Source: an uncultured Bacteroides sp.
GTDB lineage: Bacteria > Bacteroidota > Bacteroidia > Bacteroidales > Bacteroidaceae
Reading direction: 5' to 3'
DNA: 33,546 nt
Assembly: GCA_947074295.1 (NCBI GenBank)
Contig: CAMTPC010000028.1
Span: 1-33,546 of the forward strand
Each line of letters starts with the position of its first letter. Within the stretch, counting starts at the first letter, position 1. Below, piece after piece: positions 26,887-33,546 of this stretch. Made by a program: the position numbers and the translations under genes. The notes below the pieces were generated by a model. It did no database searches, had not been told where the DNA came from, and saw only the letters and a list, made by a program, of their open reading frames with translations.

Positions 26887-26889
26887 TAT

Positions 26890-27816
26890 TTATCTGCGCT
26901 TCTTTGCCGAGCTACGTGGGGCAGAAGAATGGCCACCCGAAGCTCCTCCTGATCGACCTTTTCGGCCACTGGAAGAAGAATGGCTTGATGAGCGAGAATT
27001 GCCTCTTCCCTTATCTCGGATAGGTGCAGAAGGAGTAGCCGATTGAGTCTTACCTTTTGGCTTGGACGCAGAGCTAGATTTAGCTGGAGGTGTCTTCTTT
27101 GGCTTTTCTTCGTTTTCCGAATCTTCTATCATATCAAACAAGACCTCAAGTTCACTTTCTGTGAGGTCTCGCCAATCGCCTTGCTTCAGATTGCCCAGTT
27201 TCACATTCATGATTTTGGTGCGTTCCAAACGAGTAACTTCATATCCGAAATACTCGCACATACGTCTGATCTGCCTATTCAAGCCTTGAGTCAATATTAT
27301 CTCGAATGAATTGTTGGAAAGCTTCTTCAACTGGCATTTGCGTGTGACGCGGTCCAGGATAGGCACGCCTTGCGACATACGGGTAAGAAACTCATCAGTC
27401 ACTGGATTATTGACAGTCACCACATACTCTTTCTTGTGATTGTTGCCGGCACGCAATATTTTATTGATAATATCTCCATCGTTGGTAAGCAAAATCAGTC
27501 CCTGCGAATCTTTGTCTAGACGACCGATCGGGAAAATGCGTTGTGGATGGCCCACAAAGTTGACTATATTATCTTTTTCTGTGGTATCAGTGGTACACAC
27601 CACTCCGACAGGTTTATTAAGCATGATATAAATAGGCTCAATATCATTGACTATGAGATGTCCATTGACACGTACTTTCTGTCCAGGCAACACGCGCATG
27701 CCTATTACAGCACGTTTACCATTTACAGTGACACTGCCATTTTCGATGAAGCGGTCGGCCTCGCGACGCGAACAGATTCCTGAACTGCTGATGTATTTAT
27801 TCAGACGATATTCCAT
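26890..27816 (-). CDS. rluF: 23S rRNA pseudouridine(2604) synthase RluF, with a basic tail
   Basis: Modifies one uridine of 23S rRNA. The S4 RNA-binding domain (about 1-50, [20 protein letters not shown]) and the RsuA-type catalytic domain are clear. [10 protein letters not shown] holds the catalytic Asp101. The blocks [27 protein letters not shown] and [21 protein letters not shown] closely resemble E. coli RluF rather than RluB or RluE. The 308 residues end in a Lys/Ser/Gly/Arg-rich tail from about 235, likely disordered and RNA-binding, as E. coli RluF also has a basic tail. The end lies only four bases from the palindromic repeats. A TATATTTG box on the minus strand (27859-27866) could be its promoter. 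Confidence 0.92.
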   Translation of the reverse strand: MEYRLNKYISSSGICSRREADRFIENGSVTVNGKRAVIGMRVLPGQKVRVNGHLIVNDIEPIYIMLNKPVGVVCTTDTTEKDNIVNFVGHPQRIFPIGRLDKDSQGLILLTNDGDIINKILRAGNNHKKEYVVTVNNPVTDEFLTRMSQGVPILDRVTRKCQLKKLSNNSFEIILTQGLNRQIRRMCEYFGYEVTRLERTKIMNVKLGNLKQGDWRDLTESELEVLFDMIEDSENEEKPKKTPPAKSSSASKPKGKTQSATPSAPIRDKGRGNSRSSSHSSSSGRKGRSGGASGGHSSAPRSSAKKRR

Positions 27817-27858
27817 TTATTAATATAGTTATTCTAAATTATTTCTTAGTAAATATGA

Positions 27859-27866
27859 CAAATATA
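27859..27866 (-). promoter_or_regulatory. Possible -7 box of rluF
   Basis: The plus strand CAAATATA is TATATTTG on the minus strand, an exact TAnnTTTG, in the 63-base gap between the S41 peptidase stop and the rluF start. A -33 box would fall inside the upstream gene and is not clear. Confidence 0.38.
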
Positions 27867-27879
27867 AGATTGATCAGGC

Positions 27880-29277
27880 TCAATCTATTAAGGGAACAAT
27901 GAGACGACTCTCACCACGTCTATTCCATTGGCCTGGTGCCAATATAGGGTCTATATCCATTTGACGTGTGACAGCATCACCTTGAACATTTCCATTCTTA
28001 ATCCATTGGAGTGCTACATTGAACGCTATATCGTTGTCTATATCGCCGAATGGGACATCTCCATTCAGCAAACGACTGTTAGACTTTAACTCCCAGTCAG
28101 GCAAGAAGCCCTGACTATAGTTAGACTGCCCTTGAGAATTGTAAATACAACATACAATGGGATGAATCTCATAATCGAACTTATCAGAAGAAAGCTCGAT
28201 GGACCCTACATTCTTACCTTCTGTTTTTTCACCTATAAGATTAACGGTATAGTAAGGCCGCAGACAATTAATTATGGCTTCGGATGCAGATGCAGTCTGT
28301 GTACTGGTTAACACAAAAAGACGAGGAAGGTTGAGATTATTTGCTTGTGTTTCAAATTCATGTGAGTAGGCTCGATTGACTTGATTGTTATATTGCAGTT
28401 CACAGAATGTTTGCCCTATTGCATCAGCAGGTGCCAGAAGTTCAGCCAATAGCTTGGCTACCGTAACTAAACCACCTCCGTTATAGCGCAAATCAAGGAT
28501 AAACTCATTGACATCGGCACTTTTAAATTGGGCGAAAAGTGATCTTAATTCATCATTGTAAGTATTATCATTCTCTCCAGCGGGTCCAGAGGTGAAATGA
28601 TTAAAGACCATATAACCGACTGTATTCATTCCAGTATTTTCGTTCTGAATGATTTCGGAATGAAGTATAGGACGATCTTCAACCAGTCTTGGGGTGAGTC
28701 CAACTGTCTTCATAGCAGATTCCTCGGCATCATAACTATCGGCAAAAGTAAGCTTCAGCGTTTCGGTACCAAAAAGGTTATAAGCGTTATTCATATTGAC
28801 TGCTATATTGTCTATTTTAAATATCCAATTGCCACGCTTGATACCCGCCTCTTCTGCTGGCGAACCAGGCAACACATAAAGCACATTGATAGCATATTTT
28901 AAAGGGGATGAGCTGAGAATCCATACTTGGAAATGTATTCCTAAAACAGGTGAGGAGCTATCTGTGCGGGTAGTGGTGGTTTTCTTTTTGATGGACGAGT
29001 AGTAATAATGTCCACTTCCATCCGGAAGATCTTTACCGTCTTTTAATGAAAGCAGTTTATAGAAGAATTTCTCTGGATCTGCTTTAAAGTCCAATGACTT
29101 TTTAGCGGGTATATCACTGTACCAATAATACCAATATCGCATAGTCTGATCGATCCATTCATTGGAAGTATCATTGGAGTACGTAGAGTCACTATGCTCA
29201 TCATCGCGTGAACAGGATATAAGAAATAAAAAAATAGAGCAGCATATAATAATACGGCTAAAACGAACTCGTTTCAT
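27880..29277 (-). CDS. S41 family (C-terminal processing) peptidase lipoprotein
   Basis: The start at 29277 gives MKRVRFSRIIICCSIFLFLISC, a good lipoprotein signal with Cys22, and 465 residues. Longer in-frame starts to 29361 add a second hydrophobic stretch and are less likely. A PDZ-like region (NVLYVLPGSPAEEAGIKRGN) is followed by the S41 core with DLRYNGGG. The catalytic Ser330 (TASASE) and Lys355 (EGKNVG) are 25 residues apart, as in E. coli Prc. The third triad residue, Gln four after the Lys in Prc, appears as Ser here (KNVGS), so catalysis may differ. It probably works in the periplasm or at the outer membrane. The substrate is unknown. It has its own short upstream region behind the terminator of the next gene. 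Confidence 0.85.
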   Translation of the reverse strand: MKRVRFSRIIICCSIFLFLISCSRDDEHSDSTYSNDTSNEWIDQTMRYWYYWYSDIPAKKSLDFKADPEKFFYKLLSLKDGKDLPDGSGHYYYSSIKKKTTTTRTDSSSPVLGIHFQVWILSSSPLKYAINVLYVLPGSPAEEAGIKRGNWIFKIDNIAVNMNNAYNLFGTETLKLTFADSYDAEESAMKTVGLTPRLVEDRPILHSEIIQNENTGMNTVGYMVFNHFTSGPAGENDNTYNDELRSLFAQFKSADVNEFILDLRYNGGGLVTVAKLLAELLAPADAIGQTFCELQYNNQVNRAYSHEFETQANNLNLPRLFVLTSTQTASASEAIINCLRPYYTVNLIGEKTEGKNVGSIELSSDKFDYEIHPIVCCIYNSQGQSNYSQGFLPDWELKSNSRLLNGDVPFGDIDNDIAFNVALQWIKNGNVQGDAVTRQMDIDPILAPGQWNRRGESRLIVPLID

Positions 29278-29365
29278 GGGCGAAGATTTAGATTCAAAAG
29301 AGTTGACTATCATATTCATAAGAATGTGTACTAAAACTATATAGTATATATAACATCGCAATATA

Positions 29366-29396
29366 CAAAAAGGGAAGACTTTCGCCTTCCCTTTTG
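29366..29396 (-). terminator. Intrinsic terminator after the nucleotidyltransferase gene
   Basis: AAAAGGGAAG (29368-29377) pairs perfectly with CTTCCCTTTT (29386-29395) over an 8-base loop. On the minus strand the stem ends in a T run (complement of 29367-29371). It lies 27 bases beyond the nucleotidyltransferase stop and ahead of the S41 gene. Confidence 0.82.
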
Positions 29397-29422
29397 CATA
29401 TTTTTTTTGTCAATGCTCTAAA

Positions 29423-30325
29423 TTAGAACAGTTTTTCAGGATATTCGCCAGCTTTCACTAATTCGGCAATCTTATCCACCACACCTTGACGATCTTCGGC
29501 ATAAGTCACACCAAACCATTTGCTAGTCGTATCAAGTACTTCTACAGTAGCAGTGCCGTCTGTAATCAGCTTATTCACCATTAATGGAATGAAATATTCT
29601 GATTTCAAGTTATCTTTATGCTCATCCAAGAAAGTCTTGAAGTAATCCAATGAATAGTCAAAATAGTCAGGAGTAAATCCCCACATATTCATCGACACAG
29701 GCGCATTGTCATCGATAGTCTGCATCACGCCATCTTCATCTTTAAACGATACTTTGCCATCAATACGCTCGATAGCTGTACGTTCTACTACAGTAGTCAA
29801 AAGATTGTTCGCATCTTTTTCGCAAACGCCACGTGCTACGCTACCACTTTCGCTCAAAGTATTGCCTACACGATAACCTACCATGCAGTAAGTATCTTTC
29901 TTACCTTCTAGCTGAGCAAGTGCAGTACCTAAAACCGCGAATGCATCACGGCCATAGAAGTCGTCAGCATTGATCACAGCAAATGGTTCATTGATAACAT
30001 CCTTGCCCATCAATACTGCATGATTAGTACCCCATGGTTTTACACGGTCAGCTGGACAAGTATAACCTTCAGGCAAATTATCCAAGCCTTGAAATACCAA
30101 TTCTACTGGAATATGGTTTTCGTATTTGCTCAATATCTTATCACGGAAATCTTGTTCGAAATCTTTGCGGATCACAAATACTACTTTTCCAAAGCCACCA
30201 CGAATAGCATCGTAGATAGAGTAGTCCATGATTGTTTCGCCGTTAGGACCTAGACCGTCCAATTGTTTCAAGCCACCATAACGGCTTCCCATACCAGCTG
30301 CCAATACAAATAAAGTTGGTTTCAT
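29423..30325 (-). CDS. Sugar-1-phosphate nucleotidyltransferase family protein
   Basis: The 300-residue Rossmann-type NTP transferase has the N-terminal nucleotide loop LAAGMGSRYGGLKQ (8-21), equivalent to the GxGTRxxPxxK loop of GalU/RmlA/GlmU enzymes, and the metal-binding strand INADDFYG (118-125). PWGTNHAVLMG (97-107) fits the base-binding strand, and EYFIPLMVNKLI is another family block. It transfers a nucleotide to a sugar phosphate in the cytoplasm; which sugar and NTP cannot be read from the sequence. It has no left-handed helix acetyltransferase domain. It stands alone between a -7-like box and its terminator. Confidence 0.85.
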   Translation of the reverse strand: MKPTLFVLAAGMGSRYGGLKQLDGLGPNGETIMDYSIYDAIRGGFGKVVFVIRKDFEQDFRDKILSKYENHIPVELVFQGLDNLPEGYTCPADRVKPWGTNHAVLMGKDVINEPFAVINADDFYGRDAFAVLGTALAQLEGKKDTYCMVGYRVGNTLSESGSVARGVCEKDANNLLTTVVERTAIERIDGKVSFKDEDGVMQTIDDNAPVSMNMWGFTPDYFDYSLDYFKTFLDEHKDNLKSEYFIPLMVNKLITDGTATVEVLDTTSKWFGVTYAEDRQGVVDKIAELVKAGEYPEKLF

Positions 30326-30383
30326 AAAATAATAGTGTATAATTAATAAGGGTTAGTGTATATTCCAATCGTTTTTCTGGCTG

Positions 30384-30391
30384 CAAAGTTA
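30384..30391 (-). promoter_or_regulatory. Probable -7 box of the nucleotidyltransferase gene
   Basis: The plus strand CAAAGTTA is TAACTTTG on the minus strand, an exact TAnnTTTG, 58 bases before the ATG. The same octamer precedes purH. The remainder of the 154-base gap to tamL shows no stem-loop that I can see. Confidence 0.45.
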
Positions 30392-30479
30392 CAACTAAAA
30401 TGACAGGAACTACACGAAATAATACACATTTTTTATGACTTCGTACAGTTTCATCGAATTCTTGTTAATGAAGCATGAT

Positions 30480-32867
30480 TTAGAAGGGGTAACCAATGGC
30501 AAAGTGAAGTGCACAGTTCTTTATGAATTTTCCTTCGACATTGTAATAACTCTTCTTTCCTGTTTCCCAAGGATCATGGAGAGGAACACCCACATCAATA
30601 CGCAGGATAAGAAATGTCAAATCGTAACGCAGACCGACTCCTGTACCCAGGGCTATTTGCTTCGGGAAAGTTTTCCATTTCAATTGTCCGTAAGGTCGGG
30701 CCTCATCATAACGCATCAGCCACACATTACCTGCGTCCAAGAAAGTAGCTCCCCACAAATCGCCATATATGCGAAAACGCCACTCCACATTGGCTTCCAT
30801 ACGGATAGTACCAGTTTGATCCAAATAACCATATTTGCCAGTTTGCGGACGTGTACCACCAGGTCCGATTCCACGCACGGTAAAAGCACGCACGCTATTG
30901 GCACCACCAATATAGAACTGCTCGCTGTAAGGCGCGATGAGTTTATTACCATACGACCAAATGACACCACCTGCTACACGTGAAGCAATGGCATTATTCT
31001 TATTCAAATTCCAGAGATAACGGTATTCACTATTGGCTTTAAGGAATTGGGCGAATGGTGTTCCTAGAAGACTTTTGTTTCGTTCGCTAAAGGGTTTACC
31101 AAATGCAGCATAGATACAAGAAAACACATTACCCGCCGGTGTAATTGTAGTTTGCCACCAACTCGGATTCTTTATGCGCTTCAGTGGAGAGTTGTCATAA
31201 GTATAGGTGAAACTCATTGCTGGAATAAACTGGTTTTCCAAACTGACATACAATGCAGGGTTTTGCTCAGCTATTTCCTTGAATTCATCTGATTGATGTT
31301 GTAACACATTAAAAGTGAGTTTGAAAGGTGTTACACTAAACTTATGGACATCCGTATGCTGGAAGTCATAAGTGATATTCCCACCAAAAGCCAATAGTTT
31401 ATAGTATTTGGCACGATTGAGTTGATCTATATATATCTTAAAGGTCGTAGTAGCTGGATAATCATATTCGTGATTTTTGAATTTCGGGAAAAATACACGG
31501 GGAAATACGAGTGAAGTCTCTATCCCCATTTCCCAACTATTCATGCGCGTATCTTGTTTACCCGTCTTACCAGTTTGCCACTGATACATACCTTTCAATT
31601 TGGTGTTCCAACTCTCTCCACCCCCAAACACATTATATTTAGTGACCGAGAAAGAGGCTTGAGGACCTGCCTGGGCCGTACTCTGATACATCACGTTGAA
31701 TTCCAGCTCCGCATCTAGCGGTTTGGCCAAGGCAGCTTGGAAGACGACATTCAGAGTATCACATGTGGCAGTGGTGTCTTTAGGAGTATATGCTAAATTC
31801 ATATACGAGAAAATACCTGTCTGCGCCAACTTCTCTTGTATCTTCTGTTGCCGGTATTGACTATAGAGACGGCGTTTTTGCAATGCACGAATAGAATCGT
31901 TCTTAGAATAGGCTTGATAGTTAATCCAACGATAAAGCATATCTGGGCGAACCTTCAGCTTATCGTAATAATAGATTTTCAGTCCTTTATATTCTGTGCT
32001 GTCATTAGGGGTTTCACCGCCGCGACCAAAAAGAACGACTGATTTCTGCCCTACATAATAGGTCCGCTGAGCTGTTTCGGGCAATCCTGCCACTGGCAGC
32101 ATGCGGAGCGCTACCTTCCCCGGTGTATTAATGGTATCTGCTTGATAAGTGAGATAATCTGAGCGGAAATAAAAGTATCCTAAATTACGCAACATATTGG
32201 TAACACGTGTACGCTCTTGGTCTAGGTTCGATACATTGAATTGATGCCCAGGTTGTATCAATGACCACTGCATGCCTCGATTCACGATGCGTTGCATACG
32301 TGGATTGAAATTGATATTATAAAGCGTATCAATGAAGTATGGATTATTCATCTTCACATCATAAACAATGCTGGCTTTTAGTGAATCTTTAGCGTTAGGA
32401 ATAACTTTATAATCTACCTTACCATTGAAGTAGCCATAGTCATGCAACACGTTAGTAGCTATCTTCACACGAATATCAGGATTGACTGTCGATATAAATA
32501 CTGGTTTTGCGGCAAGCTTGTTAAAGATATACTTACCTATCTTCTTTTTACTATGCACAAAATCATTATACACCCACATGCCAAAAGGTATAGGGAGTAC
32601 TCCGAAAAGCTTTGTAGAAGGTGTCTTTGCCAATGCCGAATTGACTTCGGACTGAGCAGTCTTACCGCCTTGCGTATCCGACGTATTGAGATAATCTACT
32701 TTATAGCCCGTATAGAGGACTTCATCTTTAGGCAGATTCTTTGTTACACTACAAGATGACATCCCATGGAGCATACCTATGACAACGACCCATACCAATA
32801 GCCGTGATAGAAAGGTACTAATGCTATATTTATTTTTCGTTGTGTTCATTGTCTTTTTCTTCCTCAT
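30480..32867 (-). CDS. tamL: TamL: lipoprotein BamA/TamA-family outer membrane protein
   Basis: The 795-residue Omp85-family protein has a lipoprotein signal (Lys/Arg-rich n-region, hydrophobic core, GMSSC with Cys39). This is unlike E. coli TamA and typical of the Bacteroidetes TamL variant. POTRA-like regions follow (about 90-400: KPVFISTVNPDIRVKIATNV, VSNLDQERTRVTNMLRNLGYF, GIFSYMNLAYTPKD). The C-terminal half is the 16-strand barrel, with AFTVRGIGPGG as the lid-loop VRG(F/Y) type motif, FLDAGNVW, and a final Phe. A start at codon 7 is possible. It overlaps tamB by up to 38 bases, so the two are translated from one transcript and act together in envelope assembly. Confidence 0.9.
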   Translation of the reverse strand: MRKKKTMNTTKNKYSISTFLSRLLVWVVVIGMLHGMSSCSVTKNLPKDEVLYTGYKVDYLNTSDTQGGKTAQSEVNSALAKTPSTKLFGVLPIPFGMWVYNDFVHSKKKIGKYIFNKLAAKPVFISTVNPDIRVKIATNVLHDYGYFNGKVDYKVIPNAKDSLKASIVYDVKMNNPYFIDTLYNINFNPRMQRIVNRGMQWSLIQPGHQFNVSNLDQERTRVTNMLRNLGYFYFRSDYLTYQADTINTPGKVALRMLPVAGLPETAQRTYYVGQKSVVLFGRGGETPNDSTEYKGLKIYYYDKLKVRPDMLYRWINYQAYSKNDSIRALQKRRLYSQYRQQKIQEKLAQTGIFSYMNLAYTPKDTTATCDTLNVVFQAALAKPLDAELEFNVMYQSTAQAGPQASFSVTKYNVFGGGESWNTKLKGMYQWQTGKTGKQDTRMNSWEMGIETSLVFPRVFFPKFKNHEYDYPATTTFKIYIDQLNRAKYYKLLAFGGNITYDFQHTDVHKFSVTPFKLTFNVLQHQSDEFKEIAEQNPALYVSLENQFIPAMSFTYTYDNSPLKRIKNPSWWQTTITPAGNVFSCIYAAFGKPFSERNKSLLGTPFAQFLKANSEYRYLWNLNKNNAIASRVAGGVIWSYGNKLIAPYSEQFYIGGANSVRAFTVRGIGPGGTRPQTGKYGYLDQTGTIRMEANVEWRFRIYGDLWGATFLDAGNVWLMRYDEARPYGQLKWKTFPKQIALGTGVGLRYDLTFLILRIDVGVPLHDPWETGKKSYYNVEGKFIKNCALHFAIGYPF

Positions 32868-33546
32868 TATTTGTCACTGCTTCGAGCTTTCTCCTCTTTT
32901 CTTCTTCAGCCTTTCGGCGTTCATCACGTTTCTTTCTACTGAATTGGAAGAGTTCTCGTAAGCGGTCCATCTTTTTACGCAACACTATACCGGCACCAGC
33001 TTCAGTCACTTCGCCTTCTAGAATGGATTCATAATTCTTATCATAGAACAGTTGCAGATAGCGTGTACCCGAGTTGTCCAAACGATATTCTAATCGAACA
33101 TTATCAATGAAAGACCCTGCATCATTACTAGCATCTGCACCTGTTGATACCTTTCCACCGATAATAATTGTGAAACGGTCGTTAAAGAACTTCTGCGAAT
33201 AACTGATACTATAATCTGTCTGGTTGGCACCTGTACTGCTGCTAGTATTGTCGACACCAACACTCACACTTGCACCTTTTATATTTCCCATCAGGCTATT
33301 GATCTGGCTGGACAATACACTATTCAAAGCCGATCCCATATTGAAACCTCCACTACTACCCGAGTCGGCTAGGTAAATACCTGTAGCAAGCATGGCAATG
33401 GCTTGTTTCTGTCGTTCTTCGGGCCCCATCATGGCAAGCTGGTTCTGAACAGTTCCATCCTCAGGCGCATCGATCTCAAATGCCAATGAAAGATTGTCTA
33501 AACGATTTTTTACGACGATGGATATCTCGAAAAGCACCATACGCGA
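32830..33546 (-). CDS. tamB: TamB (DUF490) translocation/assembly protein, 3' end only
   Basis: The frame is open through the right edge, so the visible 238 residues are only the C-terminal part of a much longer protein. The block with PEDGTVQNQLAMMGPEERQKQ and the beta-strand-rich stretch SVSVGVDNTSSS, YSISYSQKFFNDRFTIIIGG, VRLEYRLDNSGTRYLQLFYD match the DUF490 end of TamB, which faces the TamA barrel. After that core, the last 45 or so residues are strongly charged (KKRDERRKAEEEKRRKLEA and an acidic end), unlike E. coli TamB. Its stop overlaps the tamL start, which is the usual pairing. Confidence 0.9.
   Translation of the reverse strand, partial: SRMVLFEISIVVKNRLDNLSLAFEIDAPEDGTVQNQLAMMGPEERQKQAIAMLATGIYLADSGSSGGFNMGSALNSVLSSQINSLMGNIKGASVSVGVDNTSSSTGANQTDYSISYSQKFFNDRFTIIIGGKVSTGADASNDAGSFIDNVRLEYRLDNSGTRYLQLFYDKNYESILEGEVTEAGAGIVLRKKMDRLRELFQFSRKKRDERRKAEEEKRRKLEAVTNNEEEKDNEHNEK

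Noticed and set aside
30435..30983. Plus-strand open frame of 182 codons over the tamL 3' end
   Set aside because: Antisense to the conserved TamL barrel and with no domain.

Overview
The window is a slice of chromosomal core genome from a member of the Bacteroidales, most likely Bacteroidaceae. The evidence is: many lipoproteins with a short signal peptide and a Cys lipobox; promoters of the Bacteroides type (TTG/TTTG, about 19-22 bases, then TAnnTTTG); A-rich leaders instead of clear Shine-Dalgarno sites; and lineage markers such as GldH, a DUF4270 lipoprotein, the lipoprotein TamA homologue TamL, and a one-chain NfnA/NfnB fusion. I see no tRNA, rRNA, CRISPR array, insertion sequence, phage gene or integration site. 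No stretch longer than 300 bases lacks a gene; the largest gap (6354-6600) holds divergent promoters.

Layout. 1-5100 (+): serS (only the first base of its start codon is off the window), the Nfn-type transhydrogenase fusion, and a secreted lipase-like lipoprotein. 5127-6353 (-): panC-panD, for pantothenate and CoA. 6601-8976 (+): a glycogen-synthase-like half protein without the sugar-nucleotide motif, followed by a DUF4270 lipoprotein. 9131-13109 (+): metF, holB, ricT, gldH, closely packed. 13114-20442 (-): purH, mreB, mreC, mreD, mrdA, rodA, which joins the last two steps of IMP synthesis to the complete cell-elongation machine. 20603-24618 (-): an ABC-F ATPase then an M13 metallopeptidase lipoprotein. 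24834-26804 (+): an orphan sensor histidine kinase with a periplasmic binding-protein-like sensor. 26821-26886: three tandem 22-bp palindromic repeats. 26890-30325 (-): rluF, an S41 peptidase lipoprotein and a sugar-phosphate nucleotidyltransferase. 30480-33546 (-): tamL and the 3' end of tamB.

Themes. Much of the window serves the envelope: elongation (MreBCD, PBP2, RodA), outer-membrane assembly (TamB/TamL), GldH, and surface or periplasmic lipoproteins. The rest is housekeeping (translation, purine, folate, CoA, DNA replication, rRNA modification).

I found no convincing new multi-gene system. The best leads are local: a strong nested hairpin with a promoter-like element between mreB and mreC; the palindromic tandem array at 26.8 kb; the degenerate GT5 protein paired with a DUF4270 lipoprotein; a 53-base out-of-frame overlap where the RicT tail and the GldH signal peptide share DNA; and a large membrane insertion in RodA.
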